Source: Gibbula magus
Taxonomy: Eukaryota > Mollusca > Gastropoda > Trochida > Trochidae
Length of the DNA: 64,000 nucleotides
Reading direction: 5' to 3'
NCBI GenBank assembly: GCA_936450465.1
Contig: OW388304.1
Coordinates: 7,756,700-7,820,699, forward strand
Shown here in pieces: positions 1 to 10,950 of the stretch (within the stretch, counting starts at the first letter, position 1; each line of letters starts with the position of its first letter). The translations under genes and the position numbers were made by a program. The notes under the pieces were generated by a model. That model ran no database searches, was not told where the DNA came from, and was given only the letters and a program-made list of their open reading frames with translations.

Positions 1-60
1 TCTACTTTGAAATAAAGGTTCGTGTCATTCCGAGGTATGAAGGTTTCTGCTATATATGTC

Positions 61-295
61 GAGAGGGCATGGGAACCCATTCCCAATAGAATCCGGGGTT
101 CGTCCCATAGGATTGTTCCTCGGAGTCTCTCGTTCTCAAAAGAGAACATGGGAAACCTGTCCCGCGATTGAATCCGGGGTCCGCCGCGGAAGACGGGGAC
201 GGGAATTCCCGGAGAGCATGGGAGTATGCTCCCATGGGTCCGGGCTCCGCCTCGAGAGACCGCTCCTTGGATGCTCTGCTTCTCGAAAAGAGAAG
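61..295 (+). repeat. Degenerate GC-rich direct repeats in piggyBac 5' region
   Basis: Three imperfect copies of a unit of roughly 80-110 bp. Each starts near CATGGGA (about 68, 147 and 218), carries a version of ATCCGGGGT, GTCCGCC or GTCCGGGCTCC in the middle, and two of them end near CTCGAAAAGAGAA or TCTCAAAAGAGAA. The small frames over this stretch are probably not coding. They may be subterminal transposase-binding repeats, which is only a guess. Confidence 0.55.
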
Positions 296-617
296 TCATT
301 CGGCAACTGACAACCCGAGCTTCCCTGACATAGTAGTTTATTTTCCGGGCCTCGCGCCCGGTGCTACACGTCGCCGAGGAAATCAGAAAATGGTCCGTTT
401 GACATATGCGTCGGAAAAATCGGCGCGATGTCAGAAGCCGTCGGCGCCGTCGGCGCTTGCGGCGCAGTCGTCCTAGATGCGCCGGGAGGTTCTGAAACTG
501 GCAAATGAACGTCCATGAAGCTCACATTCATTATCTCTGTATGTTTATTGTCTCTAATCACATGTTATATGTTGCATACATCTAACGCATTTTCAATCAT
601 TTACAGGTTGAAACAGA

Positions 618-2658
618 ATGCTGCGCGGACGTAGACGCAAGGCCCTGCGACGGCCTAGGACGTTGCATACTAGGACACGCAGCTTTGAAGCCGTTTCAAG
701 CGACGACGACTTCATCAACGAGATCCATGCTGATGAAGCCTCTGATATGGAGTCAACTGACAGTGATGGTAGCAGTGGTTTAGACAGTGATGATGCATAT
801 GATCGGGACACTGTAATAGATAGTGAACATGGTGACACAGATGCTCTGAGTGATATAGAGACAGAGATTGCCAGAAAGATTCTAGCCGCCGGTAATTCCA
901 CCGAAGAAGACTTTAGTGGTTTTGAGGAGGAGTTTGCCGAAATACCACAATATAATCATGATAATTCACAGACGTTTGATGAGTGGGTGGATGGTCCGCG
1001 GCCACGTGTAAACTTGCCTTTCACTGGTCAAACTGGGTTGCGCCAGTTCATAGAACTTCCTGAGAACCCTGAACCTATTGACTTTTTCAATTTGTTTATA
1101 CATATTACATAATGATGACTATGAGGATATGGCAACGGAAACCAATAGATATTTCAAACAAGCAATGGAGGACAAAATTCTAAGACCCCGTTCAAGAATG
1201 CAACAGTGGCAAGACACTAATGCAGAAGAGATGAAGGTATTTGTAGCCATGACAATTGCCATGTCATTGGTTGTGCAGAGAAACTTTGCTGATTACTGGT
1301 CAACAAGTGATGTTACCTCAACGCCTTTCTTCGCCAAGTGCATGCCCCGAGACAGGTTTTGGCTTCTTATAACCTACCTACACTTGGCTGACAACAGGAG
1401 GATGCCGGGCCGTAACACCCCGTGCTTTTCACCAATAAATAAACTGGGACACTTGTATAACCGGATAGTTCACCGTTTTTCAAGAGTGTATAAACCGCAT
1501 CAAAACATTTCAGTCGACGAGGGCATGGTGCCCTGGAAAGGTAACTTATCTTTCAAAGTTTATCTTCCCGTCAAGCCTAAGAAGTATGGGATAAAGGCTT
1601 TCATGTTGTGTGACTCGCACAACGGATACGTTTGCAAGTTCAAACTCTACACTGGAAAAACGAATGAACCGGTTTCTGAAGGTGGCAAAACTTATGATGT
1701 AGTCATGGACTTGGTGAACGACTACGTTGGACAGGGGCATCACATCTTTATGGACAACTACTATTCGTCCACAAATCTGTACATAAATTTGTGGGAGCGG
1801 GGAATAGGTGCCACGGGGACGTTGAGAGCCAATCGAAAGGGACTTCCTGATTCAGTCAAGAAACCTAAAAAGAAAGCCAAGCAAGGGGACATGACAGTTT
1901 CTCACAACCATGGCCTACTCGTTCTTCGCTACGAAGATAGAAAATCAGTGCTTCTCATGTCTACTGTTGAAGATACACAACTTGAACAAACAGGGAAGAA
2001 GAACCGGGCAACAGGGGAACCAGTTCTCAAGCCGCGCATTGTAACAACGTACAACAAGTACATGGGAGGTGTTGATCGGGCCGACCAGATGTTGTCGTAC
2101 ACGCCGTTCCGAGTGAAGACCCTGAAGTGGTGGAAATGGGTTTGGTTTCACGTTCTCAACGTTGCCATGTTGAACTCTTACATCGTTTATAAAGAATACA
2201 GCAAAGATAAACCTCTAAAAACAAGTCGGGAATACAGGAAGGCTTTGGCGCAACATATAGTAACATTTGCGGACAAGGAACAAGTTCCATCACTTTGCAG
2301 ACGTCCCCGTGGTCGGCCGAGCACGAGCGACGAGAGTGTCACTCGTCTTCATGGACGTCACTTTCCGACGAAGATTGAGCCTGTCGGAAGGAAGAAAAAC
2401 GTCACAAGGATGTGTGTGGTATGCTCTAAGGCAAAACGCGCCGTCCTCGCAAAACAGATTGAAGAAGGCAATGGGCCAGCAAGGAAGAAAAAACGAGTAG
2501 GCAGAGAGTCTTCTTATGAATGTACAGATTGTAATGTTTCTCTGTGCGCCGCACCATGCTTCAAACTGTACCACACCGCCACTGACTATTCCAGGGCTTA
2601 CATCACTGCCACGGAAAAAGAAAGAAATGAAGAAGGGAATGAAGAAGAAGAAAATTGA
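618..2658 (+). pseudogene. piggyBac (PGBD-type) transposase, one frameshift
   Basis: Two overlapping open frames together make one piggyBac transposase. The first (618-1112) gives the acidic N-terminal region, rich in Asp, Glu and Ser, and runs into the start of the family core (PIDFFNLF). The second (to 2658) continues it from about 1110 (DDYEDMATETNRYF) in a frame shifted by one base and has no suitable ATG of its own. The three catalytic aspartates of the DDD family are visible in the contexts SVDEGM, MDNYYSS and GGVDRADQ. A C-terminal Cys/His-rich domain (CVVC, CTDC, LCAAPCF, YH) follows and looks intact. A 3' splice site-like run ending in AG at about 605 suggests a 5' UTR intron. AATAAA lies at 2811-2816. 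The gene is either recently inactivated, or the shift is a sequence error or a missed tiny intron. Confidence 0.9.
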
Positions 2659-2929
2659 AAGTAAAGAGAGCCGAAGTGTGGACTAGTATATACACATTAT
2701 ATACATACCTTGTTAGGTCCCTAAAGCTGTTCTGCGCACAACCGCAGGTAAATATTGTGTATATTTGTACATAAATGCATTGTAATTTCATTGTAATACA
2801 TGTCATTGCAAATAAAATATTCTTTATTTTATCAAAGAGACAGAGAAAGTGAATGCGAGCTTTCATTGGAAGTTCAGCCAGAACCGCATCATAAAAAACA
2901 CCCATAAATGCTGAACCGGGTGGCCGATT

Positions 2930-3965
2930 TTCATAAAACTTACATGGGGTAAAGAGGAAAGATTCGGCTTTGATTCCATATAAAATTTATACATGCGCAC
3001 GAAAAACTAAAGTTGCGGCACGTGCCCCGATATGCGCGATAGTCAAAAAGTTGCCTCAAAGTACCGAGGGTACCTTCATTTGGCACGCTATAGCTTCCGA
3101 ACGAAGTTGCGCATTTTTTTTCTTTTTACATCATCGTAAAGAGCAATAAATTGTCTTCAATTCCATGTATCATATGTATATGCGCAGCGAAAAATAAACA
3201 TGCGGCAAATGATGCGCCAGATGTCGCAAAAAGTTAGTTTTTCAAAAATGAATTTTCTAAGTACTGGGGGTGCCTTCCTTACGCTCTTCATATATTGCGA
3301 ACCATTTGACGTATTCCAATAATTTTTATATCATTGTAAAGAGGAATAAATTGTCTTCAAGTACATACGTGTTTCGCATGCGCGCGAAATAATTTACGAT
3401 TTTATAAAGCTGGAAATAAAGACAAACTTTACACCGCGCAACATGTATTGCGTTCGCCGCGGTGATTAGTGTATGCTGTGCTCATTAGTACCCATTAGTT
3501 CCACGCGCGCTCGGCTCTGGCACCCTCGAGGAGGTCTCGAGGAGGTCTCGAGGAGGTAACGGTACTGTAATTAGCACAGACCCGGGGGGACCAAGCAGTG
3601 CCAGTAACTTGGTGCGCGTCGGGACCATTCACGTGGTACTGTCGGGGTAGCGTCACTCTCCTTTGGTTGGTTATATTTTCTGAACCATAAGTCGTATTCT
3701 AATAATTTTTATGTCATTGTAAAGAGGAATAAACTATCTACAAGCACATATAAATTTCGCAATATGCGCGCTCAGGAGTTTTGATTTCATGAAGCTGGAA
3801 ATAAAGACAAACTTTAGATGACAATAGAATTATAACCATAGGTCGCATTCTAATATTTTTTATATCATTGTAAAGACAAACATCTGGTCTTCAAGTCCAT
3901 ATAAAAATTTCAGTAGCGCGCTCCAAATTCATGATGTTATAAGGCCCGAATTAAAGACAATCTTT
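2930..3965 (+). repeat. Degenerate tandem repeats in piggyBac 3' region
   Basis: At least five diverged copies of a unit built around a TTTTTAYATCATYGTAAAGA core (near 3121, 3325, 3695, 3855 and a weaker one near 2940). Each core is followed by a fragment like TTGTCTTCAAGTCCATAT, then a CATGCGCG- or GCGCGCTC-like segment, and in three copies GGAAATAAAGACAAACTTTA. Copies are 100-330 bp apart and drifted. An 11-bp unit, CTCGAGGAGGT, is present three times in exact tandem at 3525-3557. Confidence 0.7.
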
Positions 3966-4338
3966 ACAAAGTAATAGAAAAGTAAAGAAAAATCGTAAAA
4001 AAATAATTCAAAGATGCGGGTATAAAGCAACCATTTGTGTACGGGTGCCGCGACTTGAATTTGTATTCAACGCCCGTATATAGCCCGTATTCGCCATGTA
4101 GATGCGGTATATTTCGTAAAAACGGTACCGGAATCGCCGCCTGGAAATTCCGCCAGCAGAGCTCGTTAGTGCCTAAGCTCAAACTACTGCTGCGAGCTGC
4201 GAGCCTGTAAATTCCGCCACAGGGGCTAAAAAGGGTAAAATATATATACGCAACGTAAGGGTTAATGAACACACCATCTTTAAAAGTCAACTTGTTTCCA
4301 TATCTCGTACTGCCATTAGTCATACAGGTCAGATTCAT
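3964..4338. other. Non-coding end region of the piggyBac element
   Basis: This stretch crosses the proposed right end of the transposon. A 124-codon open frame on the minus strand spans the boundary. It has no recognisable domain, contains the TTAA site and continues into flanking DNA, so I treat it as chance. From 4266 to 4671 there is only AT-rich intronic sequence with nothing recognisable. Confidence 0.4.
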
Positions 4339-4671
4339 TTGTTCTCACCACAGTTGCATTAATTATTTTTAAAACTTGCTATTAATCATGGTGGGAGATT
4401 TCAGTGTATATATCTATTTTGATTTTCAATATTATATATATATTGAAGGTTTAACCTTACTATTGTAAAATTATTAAATAATGCATAATTTATTTCAGAT
4501 AATGTTTTTTTTAATGCTGAATTTAAAGTTGTTAATTCTAAAATCTAAAATGAATAATTGCGCACAATTTATCATTTGATCGTGACTCTGATTGTCTTAA
4601 AAATCAGTTTTGTGCAATATTATTTCTAAAGTTACGATGCATAATTAAAACGTTTTCTGTATTGACACCAG

Positions 4672-7080
4672 GAAGGTGTTGATGAGGATGCAGTGATAGT
4701 GATTGTGGGTAATAAGACGGATCTCGCTGAAGAAGACGATAGTCGTGTCATCAAAACAAAAGACGGAAGCAGATTGGCAGATGTATGTTCTTCAATCAAA
4801 TCATGACATTTCTTCACCTGTTTTATTATATTCACTAAGACATTCAATTCAATGGATTTTTGTTTCAAGGTCAGTTGAAAAAGGTCAGGAAATTTTTTTT
4901 AGACCCCCCCTTTCAAAATTCCTGTATCCACCACTGCATTAAATACACATGACAAAACACACATGCATATCAAAGGAATGATTCTCTTATACAATTTTTC
5001 ATGGCATTAGATTTCATTTAATATTTCAAACTGTTGATATTATCTGCTGTGATTAACATTGGGAAACCTTAAAATATGAACAGCCTGGATCAAGAGAACC
5101 CAATACCCAAACTGTCAACTTCCTAACGCAAGGCATAACTCTTGCCACTCTCCATTACTGGTTGATTTGTTGTTTGGGGTCTTATAAAATAAATGTTATA
5201 AATTATGTTGTGTTATCGAGAAGTACTGACTGTTGCCGAAAATCGCCGTTTTGATCTTAGTCAGCTCAATATAACGCCAATATTAAGGTAAAAGTATTGA
5301 TTTCTGATAAAAAGACAGACAATGTACCTTGTGTGGCACACAGGGGCTTGTATTGTCGAAACTAGCGATTAAAACGAAAATGAAGTCGACGATCCAGCCC
5401 CATATACTATAAAAAAGTAAAGGGATGTAACGGGGTCAACACCCCATGTCCGTTTGAAATTATGTCATAGAGCCTCAAATAGCCCTATGACATCATTTCG
5501 TTTCCAAAAATAGACCAATGCCAAGGTCATTCAATATGGACGTCTAACTATCAAACGATGTTTCGAAACACACTTGAGATTATCTAAAATCCCTGGTACG
5601 TCAATTACAGTGCACCCCGTGTTATAATTCTTGCGCGATCTGATGCACCAAATACTTGGCTTTGTAAATGGGTCACTATTAGCTGACAGGATATTATAAG
5701 GTATTTTATAATAATTTTTTCAAGCGATTATTTTATCATTTTGGTGGGCTAGGCAAATGGCTCACACGAGCAATGTGCCAATATTTTTGGCTTTGAAAAA
5801 TCATATCCTTGTTATTATCCGTTCGATTTTTACGTTTGATGGCTTGTTTTAAAGACAAATGTATTGGCTTTGCCGTGGTATATAACATTGAATGATAGTA
5901 TGATGACAACATTCTGAAATATAATTTCAAACGGACATGGGGTGTTGACCCCGTTACATCCCTTTACTTTTTTATACTATATGGGGCTGGATCGTCGACT
6001 TCATATTCGTTTTAATCGTTAGTTTCGACGATACAAGCCCCTGTGGTGTGGCACACGTCAATTAGTTAAATGTAATTTTGGAAACTTATTTGCAACAGAC
6101 TAAAAGAAAACTTTAAGTTGATAATGTTTAATAGGTCTTATAACTACTGTGCATGTAAATGGAATGTGTAGTTTCGGTTTCTGCACAAGCATAATGATGT
6201 TACTCTATTTTAATTGGAATTGGGGGATGAATATGCAAATTGAGTGAAATTATTTGAACTGATACCAGCACATATTGTACGTTGGCATGTATTAAAGCCA
6301 AATAAAATTTTATGAAACACAATGGATGCACCTTTAAGCCTTGCAGTATTTCCCTCACGTTGGGAAGTTACCAAACTGTATGACAGGACCTTATATCAAG
6401 CACTGATTTATCAATGAAGAATTCTGAAGAATGCTGTCAAATTTGAATTAAAATCCAATTGAAGATTCATAGTGAGAGAGTTCGGATATCTTGTTGATTG
6501 TGATACATTTTGACAATGTCTACATTCCCAGTGTTTTGTATCTATACATATGATTGTAAGAGTTGTCAAAATCAATAGTATTTACAGCATACTGTACAGC
6601 ATACTGTCAATCTAAGATCATTTGTTTCTGTCCACTAGGACTACCGTGCGCTCTTCTTCGAGACGAGTGCCAAAAATGGAAATGGTGTCAAAGAAACAAT
6701 TGATGCACTAGCTTGGTAAGACAAATGTTTTATTATTTGATTCAGATTCATTCATATATACTTCCATTGATATCATTTTAACTTTTTCACCAAAATATGA
6801 GTTCAGTTTTGACGATATAGTATAGCATTTGACAATAGATATACTTAACGTATTATTGAACTCTAAACTGTTTATTTTTACTTGGAATTAATGTGTAAAC
6901 CTTTACACACTTGCTATCAAATTCCACTTTTGTAAGAAAATAAAAATAGCATATTGAGGTTTTGTGCAGTTTTGAATATATTTTTCCAGCATTTTGAAGG
7001 AAAAGGAAGACAAATCTATAGAAAATGCACTGAAGCTGCAGGCTGGAGATGGAAAGAAGAAAGGATGCTGTGGCAGATGA
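4672..7080 (+). CDS. Rab-family small GTPase, last three coding exons
   Basis: Exons 4672-4782, 6639-6715 and 6990-7080 have AG/GT borders and matching phases (0, 0, 2) and end at TGA 7078-7080. The first exon codes for the G4 box GNKTDL, the second for the G5 box ETSAKNG. The last gives a basic tail ending KKKGCCGR, with a double cysteine as in prenylated Rab proteins. The G1-G3 boxes must lie on exons upstream of the window, beyond the piggyBac insertion. The segment LKEKEDKS before the tail and the CC ending resemble my recollection of the long EF-hand Rab proteins (CRACR2A/EFCAB4B, RASEF, RAB44) more than ordinary short Rabs, but I cannot search this. Expected role: GTP-dependent membrane traffic, anchored to membranes through the prenylated cysteines. 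Intron 4783-6638 contains the hAT-like element 5339-6045. Confidence 0.85.
5085..5190. repeat. Fragment of the CAAGGCATAACTC foldback family
   Basis: The stretch CGCAAGGCATAACTCTTGCC, followed by a diverged CTCCATTACTGG, matches the arm of the foldback element at 28188-28436. Another piece of the family (CCTTGCAGTATTTCC) is at about 6337-6352. These look like decayed parts of old copies. Confidence 0.5.
5339..6045. mobile_element. hAT-like non-autonomous element with 8-bp duplication
   Basis: The ends are long inverted repeats of about 120 bp: CACAGGGGCTTGTATTGTCG at the left and its near-perfect complement at 6026-6045. It is flanked by an exact 8-bp direct repeat, GTGTGGCA, at 5331-5338 and 6046-6053. 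The 8-bp duplication and the CAGGGG-type end are characteristic of hAT transposons. There is no transposase frame inside. The element is inserted in the Rab intron and shares its terminal bases with the small element at 62499-62639. Confidence 0.9.
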
Positions 7081-7139
7081 ATGAAATATTGGATTTATAC
7101 CCCTAGTGCAATATTCCATCGTTGAGTCATATCCTCACC

Positions 7140-7345
7140 CCCGAAAGCCATAACTTGTGCCAGTCTCAATCATTTGCTTATTTATACCTTGCTGCAATCA
7201 TTAACTTTGTTGTGCTAACGAGCAGCACGATGCACATGAAATCCATAGTATATGCTGTTATGCCAACACAGAAAAGTTAATGAAATGCAGCAAGGATTAA
7301 ATTAGCCAGTGATGGAGAATGGCGAGAGTTATGACTCATGAGGGA
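7140..7345. repeat. Foldback element just after the Rab stop codon
   Basis: The left arm (GCCATAACTTGTGCCAGTCT and onward to CCTTGCTGCA) is complementary to the right arm (TGCAGCAAGGATTAAATTAG and onward to GAGTTATGACTC). Same family as 28188-28436. It begins within 70 bp of the Rab stop codon, so it probably lies in the 3' UTR. Confidence 0.7.
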
Positions 7346-8335
7346 AGTTGGCTCACCCTAAGAAACATCAGGCTGTAAATTATTCCAAGTGCAATATATA
7401 CTGTTTAGGACAATTTGCTCAGACTGGACTGCACATATCGCCACGCAGGTCGTACTCTATTGTCATTATGACATAATGTCCTATAAGACAATTAGAATTG
7501 ACTTTATTGTAATTTGTGCCTTAGAATCAGGATATAAGCTATAATATACATTATTACTATTTTTTTATGAGACTTTATGTGAAATACCTTGAATGTCAAG
7601 ACGTAATGTATTCCTGGAAACCATTTGACAGTGATTTATTATGATTTCTTACCCAAGCGGGCACAGATATGCCGGGTATTAAAGTTTCCATAATGGTCAT
7701 GGGAATTACAGTTTTTCTAAATATAACTTGCGTTTTGATTGGTTGACGGAACTACTTTGCGCTCATTCATGAATTGCTTAGCTATCCTGTTTAAGCTAAA
7801 TCACATAATTCAACAATTTCGAGCATACCTAATTGAAGTCACACGTCAGTAAAACATATTAGATATAAAATCATGTTCAACCTAAGTTTCCGAGACCGTA
7901 ATTACAGTACTAAACTTGCAAGGCGAAGCAACATGCAAGAGTCGCCGACTGCACTGCCGTGACGTCATTGCTTTGTGACGTCATTAACCATGACGTCATT
8001 TGGTGACGTAATTACACTCCTATCTTGCATTCCAACAGTGCGATTGTTAGTTCACGTTTTCACTAATTTTCTCTCATTCTGCGACATAGTTTACAATATA
8101 AACGAGTTGTTTACTATGTCAGTAAACCGTTTTGGCAATAAAATTCAACAGTTACTTCAGAATAGTTCTGAAAAATAGAGCAAGTTGGAAACTATTTAGA
8201 TATGCGCATCCTGAAGGTGTGAAAGAGTTTATAAATGGCGTATGACTACAATTTGTAATTTACAGTCGTATCAAAGATCGTGAAATGGGGTCTTGGTTTT
8301 CGATTTTTACGCATTAACATGATCTTGGGTAAGAA
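7346..8335. other. Intergenic, no gene seen
   Basis: AT-rich sequence without recognisable genes. Three closely spaced copies of TGACGTCATT (about 7960-8000: GTGACGTCATTGCT, GTGACGTCATTAAC, ATGACGTCATTTGG) form a cluster of palindromic CRE-like TGACGTCA sites. This could be chance or repeat-derived. Confidence 0.4.
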
Positions 8336-8482
8336 AAAGAATAACCAACTCGGTGCTCGGAGTTACGAATTATCTGTCCCTCGTGAATTATTATGTCAAA
8401 CTCCTCGCTAAAGCTCGGTGTTTATCACAATAATTAACTCGGGACAGATAATCCGTAATCCCTAGCAACTCGTTGATTATTC
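8336..8482. repeat. Foldback (palindromic) element
   Basis: The arms start AAGAATAACCAACTCGG and end with the complement CGTTGATTATTCTT. Inside, GAATTATCTGTCCCTCG is mirrored by CGGGACAGATAATCCG. About 147 bp in total with a short loop; no coding capacity. This is typical of a MITE. Confidence 0.75.
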
Positions 8483-9329
8483 TTATAATGTGCTTTGACG
8501 ATGCAATAGTTATTATAGGTGCAGGGGATATAAAACCATATTCTCCTGGAAACCAATTTATGACTGAAAACCATTAGTAATGAGAATACTTATAAATATT
8601 GTGCTGCGCATCACAAACGGGCAATTACTCAAAGTGCACACACGTTATTATCCTGGTGTCACCAAGGACCAACATCATTCTTCATCCTCAATTTTATCTC
8701 ACAACCAGACAGTAAGCTGTCAATGAAGGTTATCTGTCACAAAGACTTCAGTTCAATACCAGGTACCCAATTGTATTTTGGTGAAGAAATTTTTATGACT
8801 AGCAAGTCAGATAATGAATGGAAACCAACAAATGAAAACAAATAAGTCTTAAGTCTTTTCTATTTAAAAGAATAAAACACACATTGAATCTGAGATTAAC
8901 AATACAGATTTTCTAATACAATAGAGATATACTAGGGTCACAAGTGTATAAATACAGTTCTTAATATCTATAATATTATACTGGTCAGAATGATGTTGAT
9001 AAGCAAGCCTCAGTGTTGATAATAATTAATAAGATGTCCAAGTGCAATCATACTAAGTACCCAAAGAATATAATTCCAGTCATTTCCATCAACCACATTA
9101 TTTATACCCAAACTGCCTTTAGAAAGTCAATGAATCTTCCCTTAGGTTCCACAATTTCATTTGTGAACACTCGAGAAAAGACATCAGTCGCCAAACCAGA
9201 AAAGGAAAGTGAAGGGAGGTAACTCTGAATCCTCTGTGTATCCTGTAACTATTTTCATGTTCTTTCACTCAAAAAAGTTTAAATCCTAGTCACCCTTACT
9301 TTAACCTTTGGGACCCAGAAACAACTTAA

Positions 9330-9677
9330 AGGGGCAGTATCACGTTTTTTGCAAAATTTATTTTTCAAATTTCCCATTTATATTGATAGTTTATGTCATT
9401 TAACTTTAGAGGGTAAAACATCTTATTACACAAACCAATTATCTGTAGTGGTAAAAACTATGTTGCGTATAAAGCAAAAATTGCATGGCGGCCATTTAAT
9501 TGTGAACACAATTTATTATTTTGTATTACAAAAACAATGCCAATGGCTTTACCCAAACATGTACACTCATTTTAAACTTTATTTTTCGAGGAGAGAAGGA
9601 TATTTTACTATTGGTTAAATTATTTTTCAAATACATTTCATCAACTTATTTGAGCGAAAAAACGTGCTACTGCCCCT
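9330..9677. mobile_element. TTAA-flanked MITE (Kolobok- or piggyBac-like), complete copy
   Basis: Flanked on both sides by TTAA (9326-9329 and 9678-9681). Its ends are AGGGGCAGTATCACGTTTTT and the complement AAAACGTGCTACTGCCCCT. TTAA duplications occur in piggyBac and Kolobok transposons; an AGGGG end fits Kolobok (RRGRR-type ends) better than piggyBac (CCC). A short open frame inside is not conserved with transposases. Related copies: 19484-22353, 24633-26508 and 39305-39518. Confidence 0.8.
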
Positions 9678-9681
9678 TTAA

Positions 9682-10950
9682 GTTAGTTATTTAAAAATAC
9701 ATTCTCATAACAAGAGGTACACTTTGAATAAAAACCATTGTGACATGTGCCTTAAAAGAAGTGTTAGGATTGACCTAATTAGAACCTTGGCATTCTTATT
9801 GTATTTTTAAAAGAGGGATTAATCCTGTGACTAACAACACATAAAGTTATCTGTATTAGACCAGAGTTATATTATGACATGGTGTTTCATATATATACTA
9901 ACTGGAGAACTTCAAATGTATTTGTTCGCTGATCTCACGAATGTCCAGTTTGTATCTTCTGTTGAAGTATGTTTACTTTGTATTGAATTGAGATTTCACA
10001 TGTGCTCCAAGTATTTGTAAACATCCATCCATGAGTGTTATTTTGTAAATATGTGTTATTTATTGTTGTTATAAGAAATGAAATCATCATCACCAAAATA
10101 TTCTAAATTTCAGTCAAGCCTTGAGCAATTTTCTGGCAAATTTAATCATATATTTTCATGGTATTTTGTCCATCCACATTATGCTTATAAGATGTGCAAT
10201 AATTGTATGGGATCAACATAGAAGCATTTCCTTTTTTTTTCACAGTCTAGTATTTTGGTTAATGGTCTGACATTCCAAATCCAAACAAATTTATTTCAGG
10301 AGCCTTTGCAAAAAGTTTTATTTGTCAATTGCTCTGTGTACATATTTTGAAATATATCTGTATGACTTCATCGACACAATGACAACTGTCCACAGATTAT
10401 ACAAATGTTTTGTATATACATATTGTAATGGCTTTTTCAGTTTTACAGCATTTTAATTGGTAATTGGGTGTTTTCAAAGCAATCATCACACTGAATGTAA
10501 CCTTTACTTCACTGTTAAACTCATACTGTCCTCCCCTCACAGTAAAACACTTGATTCTGATTGGTCAGTAGCCGGGGTTCTCAAACACTTGTACACCACT
10601 TATTCTCTTGTACAGGCAGTATACAAATATTGTAACTGTGTAACAGTAGATTCTAAGCACAGTTAAGAGGGTTTCGCTGTGCGAACATATATCATTTCTT
10701 TTGATTTTTTCATTTTTTGCGTGACAACTTATATTGTAAAGTGATTAATTAATTTTCCTTCATGTTCAATGTATCTACAAACAATAACATGACAAGACTC
10801 ATGAAACCATTAATTTCAATTTTGTTTAAAGCAGGTGCTTGACAACCGGTCTAAAGGTGTGGTAGGGACAAAATGTGCAGATAGAAGGATACAGAGATGG
10901 GGTGGGCGACCTACACAAGTTGGGAATAATAAATTGGAGGATAAACCTAG
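9682..10950. other. Intergenic, no gene seen
   Basis: AT-rich DNA with no supported gene. The words TTGATTCTGATTGGTCAGTAG at about 10550-10570 recur in variant form at about 57643 (GAATTCTGATTGGTCAATAG), so a dispersed repeat is present. Confidence 0.4.

Larger units (their letters stand above)
1..4265 (+). mobile_element. piggyBac DNA transposon, left end outside window
   Basis: The block holds a piggyBac transposase reading frame (618-2658), GC-rich repeats upstream of it and AT-rich degenerate repeats downstream. A candidate right terminus is GGG at 4259-4261 followed directly by TTAA at 4262-4265; piggyBac elements have ends starting CCC and TTAA target duplications. Read inward on the minus strand the end is CCCTTACGTTGCGTATAT. 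The matching left end (TTAA followed by CCC) was not found, so the element probably starts before base 1. The next recognisable host sequence is the Rab exon at 4672. The superfamily is certain from the protein; the right boundary is inferred. Confidence 0.75.

Noticed and set aside
3964..4338. 124-codon frame on the minus strand
   Set aside because: It crosses the proposed transposon end, has no domain and reads as chance in repeat DNA.
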